A DNA stretch of 64,000 nt from CAZPUR01 sp964589815 (GCA_964589815.1 CAZPUR010000001.1:58521-122520), one strand, 5' to 3'; counted from the first letter of the stretch, positions 41,634-50,251 are shown. Program-made: numbers and translations. The notes: generated from the letters alone by a model not told the origin.

Positions 41634-42108
41634 ATTAACCTAATTAACCTAATTATTCTAATTGACCTAAAGAATGCCAAAAGCACCAAATGTCAAAAAG
41701 AAGATATATGACTTAGAGGATAGAACAGCTAAGTTTGGTGAAGAAATAATAAAGTTTTGTAATAAACTTCCTAAAAATGCAGTCACTATTCCATTAATAA
41801 ACCAGTTAGTAAAATGTGGTACGAGTATTGGGGCTAATTATTGTGAGGCGGATGATTCTGAATCAGGAAAAGATTTTAAACATAAAATTGGTATTTGTAA
41901 AAAGGAATCAAGAGAAGCTAAACATTTTTTAAGAATGATTAGTGTGGCAGTACTTAAATCTAAAAATGAAGCTAGGAAGCTCTGGCAAGAGGCTAGAGAA
42001 TTAAATTTGATTTTTAATTCTATTTATAAAAAAGTTAAGTAAATCTTTGGTTTTTAGAAAATTGGGACTTGTTTAGAATAATTAGAATAATTAGAATAAT
42101 TAGGAATT
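41634..42108. repeat. Inverted-repeat cassette bracketing IVP copy 3
   Basis: The left arm CCTAATTATTCTAATTGACC (41650-41669) and the right arm (42060-42105, reverse complement CCTAATTATTCTAATTATTC) enclose the gene at 41674. The same arms, without the gene, occur at 9439-9569. A solo left-type copy lies at 54537-54573. Confidence 0.65.
41674..42042 (+). CDS. Four-helix-bundle protein (IVP/S23 family), copy 3
   Basis: A 122-aa helical protein of the same superfamily but a different subgroup from the copies at 28632 and 29986. The signature region is LINQLVKCGTSIGANYCEADDSESGKDFKHKIGICKKESREAKHFLRMI. It is bracketed by inverted repeats (see 41634-42108) and interrupts the trxA-trxB order. That suggests it arrived as a cassette. 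Confidence 0.9.
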   Translation: MPKAPNVKKKIYDLEDRTAKFGEEIIKFCNKLPKNAVTIPLINQLVKCGTSIGANYCEADDSESGKDFKHKIGICKKESREAKHFLRMISVAVLKSKNEARKLWQEARELNLIFNSIYKKVK

Positions 42109-43200
42109 ATGAACATCTATGACCTTATCATCATTGGTGCAGGGCCGGCAGGGCTAACAGCCTCGATTTATGCCTCAAGATATAAAGTTTCTAATCTGGT
42201 AATTGGGAAACAATTGGGAGGCGAATTAAGTTTGGCGCACAATGTTTGTAATTTTCCCGGATTTGATTCTATTTCCGGTCTTGAGTTAGCAGAGAAAATG
42301 AAAAATCAGGCAGAAAAATTAGGAGCGAAAGTTTTATTGCAGGAAGTTCAAAAAGTGGTGGTGGTTGAAGATTTGCTGAGGTCGGCAGATTCAAAAAAAT
42401 TTTCTCCAGTGGCGCTCTCGAATAAACCTAGATCTGACCATAAAGACAAAGGCGGGCCGCTTACTATAAAGAAAGAAAATTTTGAACAACCTCCCCGCAA
42501 ATCTTCAATTTTCAGGGTGATTGTAAGTGAGAGTGAAATATATGAAGCTAAAGCAGTAATTGTGGCGACGGGGAGTGAAAGAAGAAGGTTAAATGTTCCT
42601 GGAGAAAAAGAATATCTGGGAAGAGGAGTAAGTTATTGTGTCGTCTGTGATGGCGCCTTTTTCCGGGATAAAATAGTAGCTGTGGTTGGTGGTTCAGACG
42701 CGGCAGTCTCTGGAGCGATTCACCTTAATGATCATGCGAAAAAGGTATATATTATTTATCGAGGCGATCAATTAAGGGCAGAACCGGCTTGGATAGAGGA
42801 GTGGAAGAAACTGGAAAAAAGTGGAAAAGGAGAAATGATATATAAGACTAATATTAAAGAGATTTTAGGTGATGGAACCATGGTTAATGGAGTAAAATTA
42901 GACAATCCTTATCAGGGAAAAGATGTTCTAGCCTTAGATGGTGTCTTTATCGAGATTGGCGGGGTACCCGGTACTACCTTGGTTCAACCTCTGGGAATTA
43001 AAATAGACGAGACCGGTCATGTGGTAGTTAATGAAGAAATGAAAACTAATATTCCTGGGTTATTTTGCGCCGGAGATATGACCAGCAAATCAATTAAGTT
43101 TAAACAAGCGACTTTAGCCATTGGTCAGGGTTCTTTGGCGGCCGCTAGCGCCTACCAATATCTTAAAAAACAAACTGCTCCGTCTCAAAGAGGTATATGA
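42109..43200 (+). CDS. trxB: Thioredoxin reductase with an in-frame palindromic insertion
   Basis: A 363-aa FAD/NADPH flavoenzyme that recycles thioredoxin. The FAD loop is IIGAGPAGLTASIYASRY. The redox pair is SYCVVCDGAFF (C177, C180). The NADPH loop is VAVVGGSDAAVSGA and the C-terminal FAD site is GLFCAGDMT. Residues ~88-133 (from EDLLRSADSKK to PPRKSSIF) are absent from the family and come from a family A palindrome (42367-42506). Without them the length (~317 aa) is normal. Confidence 0.95.
   Translation: MNIYDLIIIGAGPAGLTASIYASRYKVSNLVIGKQLGGELSLAHNVCNFPGFDSISGLELAEKMKNQAEKLGAKVLLQEVQKVVVVEDLLRSADSKKFSPVALSNKPRSDHKDKGGPLTIKKENFEQPPRKSSIFRVIVSESEIYEAKAVIVATGSERRRLNVPGEKEYLGRGVSYCVVCDGAFFRDKIVAVVGGSDAAVSGAIHLNDHAKKVYIIYRGDQLRAEPAWIEEWKKLEKSGKGEMIYKTNIKEILGDGTMVNGVKLDNPYQGKDVLALDGVFIEIGGVPGTTLVQPLGIKIDETGHVVVNEEMKTNIPGLFCAGDMTSKSIKFKQATLAIGQGSLAAASAYQYLKKQTAPSQRGI
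42367..42506. repeat. Palindromic element family A, copy 4 (in-frame inside trxB)
   Basis: The arms GAAGATTTGC and GCAAATCTTC are perfectly complementary. The core is CTGAGGTCGG...ACCTCCCCG. The interior (TCAAAAAAATTTTCTCCAGT, GTGGCGCTCTCGA, CCGCTTACTA) matches copies 3 and 5, but its sequence has drifted so that no stop occurs in the trxB frame. Confidence 0.8.
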
Positions 43201-44087
43201 TCGTTGATGGCAGAAAATTAGCGGACAAAATAAAATTAAAGATTAAAAAACAGGTGAGAGCCAAAAATCTTCGGCCAGGATTAGGGGTGATTTTGGTAGG
43301 AAATGATCCAGCCTCAGAAATTTATGTTAAAGCCAAGGAAAAAGCCTGCCAGGAAGTAGGTTTTTACTCTCGAAAAATAGTTTTACCCGCCGATACCTCT
43401 CAGAAGAAAATAATTAGTAGCATTAAAGAATTAAATCAGGATAAAAAAATTCACGGTGTTTTGATGCAATTACCTCTACCCCGGAAATTTAATCAGGAAG
43501 AGGTTATCAAGGCCATAAACCCCAGAAAAGATGTTGATTGTTTTCACCCTTTTAACACCGGCGAGTTAGCTTTGTTTAAAAAAGAGATTAATTTGGATCA
43601 GATTTTGGCTCCTTGTACTGCTAAAGGAGTGGTGAAATTAATTAAATATGTAGATTCGCAAGTGAGGAAAAAAGTGGTGGTGGTGGGAAGGAGTAATTTA
43701 ACGGGCAAGCCAATCGCTTTACTTTTATTGGCTTTAGGAGCAACAGTGACTATTTGTCACTCTCAGACTAAGGACTTAACCAGAGAAACCAAAAGAGCAG
43801 ATATTTTAGTGGTAGCAGCTGGCAAGCCTAGGCTAATTAAGGAAAATATGGTTAAAAAAGGAGCGGTGGTGATTGATGTAGGTATTAATCGAGTAAAAGG
43901 AAAATTAGTGGGCGATGTGGATTTTGAAAAAGTAAGAAAAATAGCTGGTTTTATTACTTCTGTCCCTGGCGGCGTAGGGCCAATGACTATTGCATGTTTA
44001 TTAGAAAATACGTTATTATTAACCCTATCCCACACCAGACCCGACGTAACGTCGGGGCGGTATGGGATGAAAACTATTATTTTTTAG
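43197..44087 (+). CDS. folD: Bifunctional methylenetetrahydrofolate dehydrogenase/cyclohydrolase
   Basis: A 296-aa enzyme interconverting 5,10-methylene-, methenyl- and 10-formyl-THF. LGVILVGNDPASEIYVKAKEKAC holds the catalytic Tyr/Lys (YVKAKEKAC). GVLMQLPLP, PRKDVDCFHPFNTG, VVVVGRSNLTGKPIALLL and FITSVPGGVGPMTIACLL are all present. Its ATG overlaps the trxB stop as ATGA. The last 18 residues (HTRPDVTSGRYGMKTIIF) are encoded by hairpin element H and are not native to the family. Confidence 0.96.
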   Translation: MIVDGRKLADKIKLKIKKQVRAKNLRPGLGVILVGNDPASEIYVKAKEKACQEVGFYSRKIVLPADTSQKKIISSIKELNQDKKIHGVLMQLPLPRKFNQEEVIKAINPRKDVDCFHPFNTGELALFKKEINLDQILAPCTAKGVVKLIKYVDSQVRKKVVVVGRSNLTGKPIALLLLALGATVTICHSQTKDLTRETKRADILVVAAGKPRLIKENMVKKGAVVIDVGINRVKGKLVGDVDFEKVRKIAGFITSVPGGVGPMTIACLLENTLLLTLSHTRPDVTSGRYGMKTIIF

Positions 44088-44121
44088 AAACTGCAGATTT
44101 TTAATCTGCAGAGCTTTCATG
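44020..44121. repeat. Composite hairpin element H, copy 3, before the glutamate dehydrogenase gene
   Basis: A CCCTATCCCACACC / GGTATGGGATG outer stem encloses a CCCGACGTAACGTCGGG palindrome. The conserved second hairpin ATGAAAAC...CTGCAGATT/AATCTGCAG...GCTTTCAT ends exactly at the gdhA ATG (44119). It encodes the folD C-terminus and abuts the next start. Confidence 0.7.
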
Positions 44122-45438
44122 ATAAAAAAACAAAATCCTTACCAGAATGCGGTTAGACAACTTGAACAAGTGGTCAAGATTTTAAACCTAGAGCCAAAAA
44201 TATTTGATAAATTAAAGTCTCCAAAAAGATTAATTAAGGCTGATTTAAAAGTAAAAACAGGTTCAGGTAAAATTAAGACTTTTAAAGCCTTTCGTTCTCA
44301 ACATAATAATACCCTTGGTCCTTTCAAAGGCGGAATCAGATTTCATCCTAATGTCAGCGAAGATGAGGTTAAAGCTTTAAGTATGTGGATGACTTGGAAA
44401 TGCAGTTTGGTTGGTCTTCCTTTTGGTGGAGCTAAAGGTGGAGTGATTTGCGATCCTAAGCAAATGAGTCAAGCAGAAATAGAACGTTTGTCCCGAGCTT
44501 ATATCCGGGCGATTGCTCCTTATATTGGTCCTAAAAAAGACGTACCCGCACCAGATGTTAATACTAATTCCCAAATTATGGCTTGGATGGTGGATGAACT
44601 AATAAAGATCAAAGATCAAAGATCAAAGATCAAAGATAGTTTAAATCCTTACGCAACTATTACCGGGAAACCAATTGAATTAGGGGGAAGTCAGGGAAGG
44701 ACTGAGGCGACCGGAATGGGAGGGGTAATCATTTTGACTGAATTAGCCAAGAAATTAAAAATTAAAAATGAAAAATTAAAAATCGCGGTGCAGGGATTTG
44801 GCAATGTGGGTTATTGGTTTAGCCAGTTGGCTCATGAGGCGGGATTTAGGGTGACGGCCGTTTCCGATTCTCAGGGTGGCGCTTTTGTTGATGCTAAGTT
44901 AGATCCGGAACTAACCTTAAAATGCAAAGAGAAAAAAGGCAGCGTGACTCAATGTTTTTGCCACAGCGGTCATTGCGATTTGAGTTTTGGTAGAAAAATT
45001 AGCAATGAGGAATTTTTGGAATTGCCGGTGGATGTTTTGGTGCCGGCGGCCTTGGAGAATGTCATTAACGCCCAAAATGCCAAAAAGATTAAGGCTAAAA
45101 TTATCATAGAAATGGCTAATGGGCCGGTGACGCCTGAAGCAGATAAAATCCTTCAGCAAAGAGGTATTATTTCTATCCCAGATATTCTAGCCAATGCCGG
45201 AGGAGTCACCGTTTCTTATTTTGAATGGTTGCAGAATTTAAAAGGAGAATCCTGGCCAAAAGAAAAGGTGTTTAAAGAATTGGAAAAAGTAATGAAAAAG
45301 GCCTTTGGGGAATTTTGGCAAAAATACCAAGAGTTTAAAAAGCTTAAAGGTTTAAAAAGTTTAATTAATCCGAGAATGGCCGCCTATGCTTTAGCAGTGG
45401 AAAGAGTAGTGAAAGCCCTTCGGCTTCGCTCAGGGTAA
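44119..45438 (+). CDS. gdhA: Glutamate dehydrogenase
   Basis: A 439-aa Glu/Leu/Phe/Val dehydrogenase. GPFKGGIRFHPNVSEDEVKALS, the catalytic LVGLPFGGAKGGVICDP (Lys), DVPAPDVNT and the Rossmann loop VQGFGNVG are present. It links 2-oxoglutarate and ammonia to glutamate. Two inserts are repeat-derived: KIKDQRSKIKDSL from GATCAAA tandem repeats (~44607-44640) and a Cys-rich CKEKKGSVTQCFCHSGHC loop (~44923-44977). The C-terminus ALRLRSG comes from a GGCTTCGCTCAGGG palindrome. The start follows element H. Confidence 0.95.
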   Translation: MIKKQNPYQNAVRQLEQVVKILNLEPKIFDKLKSPKRLIKADLKVKTGSGKIKTFKAFRSQHNNTLGPFKGGIRFHPNVSEDEVKALSMWMTWKCSLVGLPFGGAKGGVICDPKQMSQAEIERLSRAYIRAIAPYIGPKKDVPAPDVNTNSQIMAWMVDELIKIKDQRSKIKDSLNPYATITGKPIELGGSQGRTEATGMGGVIILTELAKKLKIKNEKLKIAVQGFGNVGYWFSQLAHEAGFRVTAVSDSQGGAFVDAKLDPELTLKCKEKKGSVTQCFCHSGHCDLSFGRKISNEEFLELPVDVLVPAALENVINAQNAKKIKAKIIIEMANGPVTPEADKILQQRGIISIPDILANAGGVTVSYFEWLQNLKGESWPKEKVFKELEKVMKKAFGEFWQKYQEFKKLKGLKSLINPRMAAYALAVERVVKALRLRSG

Positions 45439-45460
45439 ACTAAGAATGATTATTTGATTT

Positions 45461-46147
45461 ATGTTTAACAAAGTTATTTTCGATTGTGATAGTACTTTAA
45501 CCAAAATTGAAGGGATTGATGAGTTAGCGGGGATTAAAGGGAAATATGAAGAGATAGCGGTACTGACAAAAAAAGCTATGGATGGCCATTTAAGTTTTGA
45601 AGAAGTTTTTAGTAAACGGCTTCAGATTATTAAACCAGAAAAAAAAGATCTTTTTACCGTGGCAAAACTTTATGTGAGGCACTGTCTTCCAGAAGCCCAA
45701 GAAGTAATTAAAAAACTTCAGGATTTAAGCATTGAGGTTTATTTGATTTCCGGTGGTTATGATATCCCAGTGATAAGACTGGCTAAATTTTTAAACATTC
45801 AGAGAACAAATGTTTTTAGCAATCATTTAATTTTTGACGGACAAGGGAGATATAAAGGTTTTGACAATAAGAATCCACTTTGTAGAAATGATGGTAAAAA
45901 AAGGATACTTCAATTAATTTCCCGCAGAGCGGGATCCCGCTTTGCGGGAAAACAGAAGGGTGATAAAGTCATGTTTGTGGGTGATGGGATGAATGATTTT
46001 AAAGTGAATGGGGTGGTGGATTTATTTGTGGGATTTGGCGGAGTGGTAAGAAGACAAGAAGTGGAGAAACAGGCAGACGTCTATATTACAGACTTGACAA
46101 AGATACTTAAGATTGTTAATGATAGGGAAGTAATCAGCAAACAGTAA
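45461..46147 (+). CDS. serB: HAD-IB phosphatase, phosphoserine-phosphatase-like
   Basis: A 228-aa HAD hydrolase. Motif I is IFDCDSTLTKIEGIDELA, with the SerB-like GIDEL specificity segment. VYLISGGYDIPVIRLAKFL carries the motif II Ser, and VMFVGDGMNDFKV is motif IV. It probably makes serine from phosphoserine, feeding GlyA and TrpB2. The insertion SRRAGSRFAGKQKG comes from a CCCGCAGAGCGGGATCCCGC palindrome (45918-45955). It starts 22 nt after gdhA. Confidence 0.85.
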   Translation: MFNKVIFDCDSTLTKIEGIDELAGIKGKYEEIAVLTKKAMDGHLSFEEVFSKRLQIIKPEKKDLFTVAKLYVRHCLPEAQEVIKKLQDLSIEVYLISGGYDIPVIRLAKFLNIQRTNVFSNHLIFDGQGRYKGFDNKNPLCRNDGKKRILQLISRRAGSRFAGKQKGDKVMFVGDGMNDFKVNGVVDLFVGFGGVVRRQEVEKQADVYITDLTKILKIVNDREVISKQ

Positions 46148-46345
46148 TTAGTAATTAGGACAGGAAATTCCAAATTCCAAATTCCAAATTCCAAACAATA
46201 TCAAATGTTCCAAATTCAAAATTCAAAACGTTTTGGTCATTTGAANNNNNNNNNNNNNNNNNNNNNNNNNNNNNNNNNNNNNNNNNNNNNNNNNNNNNNN
46301 NNNNNNNNNNNNNNNNNNNNNNNNNNNNNNNNNNNNNNNNNNNNN
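46148..46345. other. Repeat-rich spacer ending in a 100-N scaffold gap
   Basis: AATTCCAA tandem repeats (46166-46199) and an AAAACGTTTTGGTCATTTGAA sequence precede 100 Ns (46246-46345). The repeats probably caused the assembly break. The true glyA start is hidden in the gap. Confidence 0.85.
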
Positions 46346-47491
46346 AAAGATAGAGTCAGAAAAGCTTTTAAATTGCCACAAACTTATCAAGTTAATGTTC
46401 AGGCCTTGGCGGGCAGCAATGCTAATCTGGGTGTTTTTAACGGGCTTTTACAACCAGGAGATAAAATTCTGAGCATGTACTTGCCTGACGGCGGCCATCT
46501 GTCTCATGGCTGGTCTTTTGAGCCGGATAAAACTAAAAGAGTTTCCGGCTCTTTGGTCTATCGAGGTGGCTCCAGAAAAGTAAGCATTGTTTCCAAGTTT
46601 TTCAAGGTGGTGCAATATAAAACTGATCCAAAAACTGAAGTTTTTGATTATGACCAAATAGAAAGTCTAGCCTTGAAAGAAAAACCAGCGATGATCATTA
46701 CTGGCGGGACGGCTTATCCCAGAGAAATCAATTACCGGCGAGTAGCCAAAGCGGCCCATAAAGTTAAGGCCTTATATTTGGCAGATATTGCTCATGAGGC
46801 GGGCATCATTTTAGCCGGGGCCAATAAGTCACCGGTGGACTTGGCGGATGTGATTACTTTTACTACTCATAAGACTTTCCGCGGGCCAAGAGGAGCAGTA
46901 GTTTTTAGCAAAAATAAATATGCTGACCAGGTTGACCGAGGCATTTTCCCCTGCTTTCAAGGTGGACCTTTTTTACACACTATGGCTGGAATCTGCGTGG
47001 CTGCCAAGGAAGCCAGCACTCCTCAGTTTAAAAAATATGCTTTTCAGATTGTGAAGAACTGTAAAGCTTTGGCTCGAGCTTTAAAACAGAGGGGTTTTTA
47101 TTTGATTGCCGGCGGTACCGATAAACATCTTTTATTAATCAATATTTTGAGAAGTAGATATAATCAGGTTAAGGCTAAATATATTGCTCGGGCTCTAGAT
47201 TATGCGGGGCTAGTCTTAAATAAAAGCACCATTCCCTGGGAAACAGGGACGCCCATCAATCCTTCAGGGATTAGAATGGGAACGCCCATTGTGACCAGTC
47301 GGGGAATGAAAGAAAAACAAATGGAGTTTGTGGCAGAGCTGATGGTCGAGGTAATTAAATATTTGGAAAAATACAAAGATCTAAGCTTCGAGGTTTTTGA
47401 TAAAAAATGCCGAAAAGACAAATTTTTAGCCAAGAAAGCCAGGGAAGTAAAAGAATTGTGTAAAAAGTTTCCAGTGAGGAAGAGATATTAG
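46346..47491 (+). CDS. glyA: Serine hydroxymethyltransferase (N-terminus lost in the gap)
   Basis: The 5' end lies in the N gap; the visible part begins DRVRKAFKL. PLP enzyme converting serine and THF to glycine and methylene-THF. VNVQALAGSNANLGVFNGLL, TGGTAYPREINYRRV, YLADIAHEAG, FTTHKTFRGPRGAVVF with the PLP Lys, and FPCFQGGPFLHTMAG are intact. PFLHT stands where PHxH is more usual. It completes a serine/glycine/C1 set with serB and folD. Confidence 0.93.
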   Translation, partial: KDRVRKAFKLPQTYQVNVQALAGSNANLGVFNGLLQPGDKILSMYLPDGGHLSHGWSFEPDKTKRVSGSLVYRGGSRKVSIVSKFFKVVQYKTDPKTEVFDYDQIESLALKEKPAMIITGGTAYPREINYRRVAKAAHKVKALYLADIAHEAGIILAGANKSPVDLADVITFTTHKTFRGPRGAVVFSKNKYADQVDRGIFPCFQGGPFLHTMAGICVAAKEASTPQFKKYAFQIVKNCKALARALKQRGFYLIAGGTDKHLLLINILRSRYNQVKAKYIARALDYAGLVLNKSTIPWETGTPINPSGIRMGTPIVTSRGMKEKQMEFVAELMVEVIKYLEKYKDLSFEVFDKKCRKDKFLAKKAREVKELCKKFPVRKRY

Positions 47492-47531
47492 AAATAAGGA
47501 ACAGGTTGTTAAGTTGATAGTAATTATTTCG

Positions 47532-47555
47532 CCCTGCTTTAGTGCGGGGTTTTTT
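47532..47555 (+). terminator. Terminator after glyA
   Basis: CCCTGC / GCGGGG (one T-G pair) with a TTTAGT loop, followed by TTTTTT. Confidence 0.75.
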
Positions 47556-47563
47556 GAGGAAAA

Positions 47564-48097
47564 ATGACTAGAGCAGAATGGGAGCAACCTTATCATCCCA
47601 GGGGATTAAGGGCAAAAATTACGTATCCTTATCCCCAAGTAGTTTTAGATCATAGAGAAGAGATAATAGGTTGTTTTAGAGGAAATAAGGATGATGAAGG
47701 TAATTTTATAAGATCAAGAGTTGTTGAAGACGGGAAGTATTTAAGGGTTGTTTTAGATAGTCAACTTGGGGCGCGATGGATTTCAGGGTTATTTCCAAAC
47801 AAAAATAGTCCAGAGAAACATCCTTTAGACGAGTTTGGAACAATTATATGGTTTTTAGATAAGTTAGATAAACCATATTTTCAAGAGATAGTAGACAAAA
47901 TAAGTGAGGGGACAAGAATATTCTTATTTGATAAGAAGGCACTTAAAACAGTTTGTTTGGAAAAACCCTACATGGAACATCCAACAGCAGATTTGGCTGA
48001 TGTAGTTGTTTTTTCTATGGAAAGAAACCCAGGACAGGTAATGCAGAGGCTGGAAACAGGACAAGCAATGTTAATAGAGTGTAATTTTGGGGATTGA
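47564..48097 (+). CDS. Hypothetical 177-aa soluble protein
   Basis: I do not recognise it. It has an N-terminal MTRAEWEQPYHPRGLRAKITYPYPQVVL, a middle beta-rich part (SRVVEDGKYLRVVLDSQLGARW), KPYFQEIVDKISEGTRIFLFDKKAL, and a C-terminal VVFSMERNPGQVMQRLETGQAMLIECNFGD. The central and C-terminal parts are enzyme-like, but no catalytic motif is certain. The ATG lies 9 nt after the glyA terminator with GAGGAAAA as a possible SD. Confidence 0.65.
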   Translation: MTRAEWEQPYHPRGLRAKITYPYPQVVLDHREEIIGCFRGNKDDEGNFIRSRVVEDGKYLRVVLDSQLGARWISGLFPNKNSPEKHPLDEFGTIIWFLDKLDKPYFQEIVDKISEGTRIFLFDKKALKTVCLEKPYMEHPTADLADVVVFSMERNPGQVMQRLETGQAMLIECNFGD

Positions 48098-48181
48098 ATT
48101 TTTTGGTTTAATTTATTAAAGTAGTAATCATTGAATAAGAAAGGAGACCCGTCTTGCCAGAGGCGGACGAGGTAAATAAAA

Positions 48182-48376
48182 ATGGCGAAACAGGCAAAAG
48201 TTGATAAAGGAAAATGCATTGGTTGCGGTAGTTGCGTTGCTTTGGCAGCCAAGAGTTTTAAAATCGGTGATGATGGCAAGGCTCAGGCAATCGTGCCGGC
48301 CGGAGATGATGAAGCCACCGTCCAAAGTGCGTTGGACGGTTGTCCGGTATCTGCCATTTCATGGCAGGGGAATTAG
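48182..48376 (+). CDS. Single-cluster 4Fe-4S ferredoxin
   Basis: A 64-aa protein. KGKCIGCGSCVALAA holds three of four cluster ligands and GCPVSAISW supplies the fourth. The sequence between is short, as in monocluster ferredoxins of the Thermotoga type. It carries electrons; the partner is unknown, but it starts just before a DsbA-like oxidoreductase and after the thioredoxin-system region. Confidence 0.9.
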   Translation: MAKQAKVDKGKCIGCGSCVALAAKSFKIGDDGKAQAIVPAGDDEATVQSALDGCPVSAISWQGN

Positions 48377-48402
48377 AAATTTATTTAAGAAAGGACAGAA
48401 AA

Positions 48403-49119
48403 ATGAAAGATAAAATTACCCCTATTTTAGTTGCCGGCCTAGTTATTTTTGCTTTTTTATCCGGGACTCTCTGGAATAAAGTAAAAACATTGCAACAAAA
48501 GGAAACTGGAACAAAAGAAAAAGAGGAAATTCCTCAGCAGCAGCAGCAGGAACCAGAAAAACCTCAGGTTTTAGGCGCCGAAGACCAAGCAGAAATTCTT
48601 AAAAATCCGGCTGCCAGCAAAGGACCAGAAGATGCCAAAGTAACCATTGTGGAATTTTCCGAGTACCAATGTCCGTTTTGCAAAAGATATGTGGATCAGG
48701 CTTATGTGGAGATAATGAAAAATTATGGCGAGCAGATAAGATATGTTTTCAGGGACTTTCCTTTACAATTTCACCAACATGCCCAAATTACCGCAGAAGC
48801 AGCCAGATGCGCTGGCGACCAAGATCAATATTGGCCATACCATGACAAGCTTTTCAGCGACCAGGATAAATGGTTAAGTCAAGAAGATGCTAAAGAGGTT
48901 TTGGTTGGTTTTAGCGGAGAGCTTGGTTTGGACCAGGGAGCTTTTAAAGAGTGTTTAACCTCAGGTAAATTTACCCAGGCAGTTAAAGATGATTTGGCCT
49001 TGGGTCAAAAAGTAGGAGTTCAGGGCACGCCCAGCTTTTTTGTCAATGGCCAGATGCTGGTTGGTGCTCAACCTTACAGTGCTTTTGAAGCCTTGATTAA
49101 ACAAGAATTAGAGAAATAG
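48403..49119 (+). CDS. Membrane-anchored DsbA-like thioredoxin-fold protein
   Basis: About 238 aa from ATG 48403 (MKDKITPILVAGLVIFAFLS, a membrane anchor). A Gln/Glu/Lys-rich linker contains QQQQQEPEK. The thioredoxin fold starts ASKGPEDAKVTIVEFSEYQCPFCKRY with the CPFC active site. The cis-Pro is in VGVQGTPSFFVNGQ. It oxidises or isomerises disulfides outside the membrane, consistent with Cys-containing secreted proteins elsewhere in the window. Earlier start codons overlap the ferredoxin and are not credible. Confidence 0.93.
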   Translation: MKDKITPILVAGLVIFAFLSGTLWNKVKTLQQKETGTKEKEEIPQQQQQEPEKPQVLGAEDQAEILKNPAASKGPEDAKVTIVEFSEYQCPFCKRYVDQAYVEIMKNYGEQIRYVFRDFPLQFHQHAQITAEAARCAGDQDQYWPYHDKLFSDQDKWLSQEDAKEVLVGFSGELGLDQGAFKECLTSGKFTQAVKDDLALGQKVGVQGTPSFFVNGQMLVGAQPYSAFEALIKQELEK

Positions 49120-49291
49120 TTAACTAGGTGGTGTATTAAGTAGTTGTATTCATAAGAAAAGCCGATTAATAACGCCCCGCAGAATGCGAGGCTAATAACT
49201 ATAAATATACGTTTCGATGAAATCGGAACCAATCAACAAAATACATAAAAGCTTGACTCCTTTTGATTGAGGGATGGTATAATTGTCTTCA
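49120..49291. promoter_or_regulatory. Intergenic repeat and promoter before the 7TM gene
   Basis: TATTAAGTAGTTG and CGATTAATAACGCC-type arms (49135-49200) form an imperfect inverted repeat like that at 53232-53345. TATAAT (49278-49283) lies 8 nt before GTG 49292. TTGACT (49254-49259) is upstream at 18-19 nt spacing. Confidence 0.5.
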
Positions 49292-50251
49292 GTGAGAAAA
49301 ATAATTGTTGCATTGTTCCATTGTTCCATTGTTGCATTGTTATTGGCTTTTCCAACAGTGTCTTTGGCCCAGATAAAAAGAGCTCCCTTAAGGGCAATTG
49401 AGGCNNNNNNNNNNNNNNNNNNNNNNNNNNNNNNNNNNNNNNNNNNNNNNNNNNNNNNNNNNNNNNNNNNNNNNNNNNNNNNNNNNNNNNNNNNNNNNNN
49501 NNNNGTTTTGGAAAAAAAAGAAGATATTACTGAATTGACTCCGGAGATTAAAGGTAAACTGGAACGTTATTTGACTCAACAACCTTTAAAACCCTTAGGG
49601 GCGACTAACTTCTTGCAGCATGCGATTAGAGAAATGGTCAAAAGGGGCGTGCCGGCCAACACCATTGTTCTACTCTTATTAATTCCCTTGGTGGCTTCAA
49701 TTATTGCCGCCTCCCGGCATATTGTAGGAATTAGGGGATTTGGCATTTTTTTACCGGTGGTATTATCAGTGGTTTTTGTGGCTACCGGCATTTTAGAAGG
49801 GATTTTGTTATTTATGGTGATTATTATGGTGGCTACCGGCACCAGAGGGTTTTTACGGAGTTTAAGGCTTCAATATTTGCCGAGAATGGCCTTTTTAATC
49901 TGGTGGGTGACAATTGCCGTTTTCGCCTTAATGTTTATGGCTCCTTTTTTGAACTTGGCCGCTATCAGCAACTTGTCTATTTTTCCTTTGTTAATCTTAA
50001 TTCTCTTGGTAGAAAGTTTTATCTCGATTCACATCGGTATGTCTAGAAGACAAGCTACCAGAATGACGGTCCAAACCCTGGTAATGGCTTTGATTTGTTC
50101 AGTAGTGCTCCAATGGGATTTTATCCAGAGATTTGTTCTTCTTAATCCTGAAATTTATGTCTTAGGCATAGCCATTTTGGATATCTTTATGGGCAAATAT
50201 GTTGGTTTAAGATGGTTGGAATACAAGAAGTTTAAAGAGATATTGAAGTAA
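49292..50251 (+). CDS. 7TM membrane protein of the ATP-grasp/retropepsin cluster (gap inside)
   Basis: The start is GTG 49292 (VRKIIVALFHC), preferred over TTG 49283 because the latter overlaps the TATAAT box. The signal-like N-terminus contains an octamer-repeat stretch (ATTGTTCC units, 49313-49345). After the N gap, about seven helices run from ANTIVLLLLIPLVASIIAASR through VGIRGFGIFLPVVLSVVFV to IAILDIFMGKYVGLRWLEY. GIRGFGIFLP is characteristic of the 7TM domain often fused to an inactive transglutaminase and encoded with a glutamate-ligase-like ATP-grasp protein. Its transglutaminase half may be missing or in the gap. Confidence 0.8.
   Translation: MRKIIVALFHCSIVALLLAFPTVSLAQIKRAPLRAIEXXXXXXXXXXXXXXXXXXXXXXXXXXXXXXXXXXVLEKKEDITELTPEIKGKLERYLTQQPLKPLGATNFLQHAIREMVKRGVPANTIVLLLLIPLVASIIAASRHIVGIRGFGIFLPVVLSVVFVATGILEGILLFMVIIMVATGTRGFLRSLRLQYLPRMAFLIWWVTIAVFALMFMAPFLNLAAISNLSIFPLLILILLVESFISIHIGMSRRQATRMTVQTLVMALICSVVLQWDFIQRFVLLNPEIYVLGIAILDIFMGKYVGLRWLEYKKFKEILK
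49405..49504. other. 100-N scaffold gap inside the 7TM gene
   Basis: Exactly 100 Ns, a placeholder of unknown true length. Coding frame is assumed to continue across it. Confidence 0.95.
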
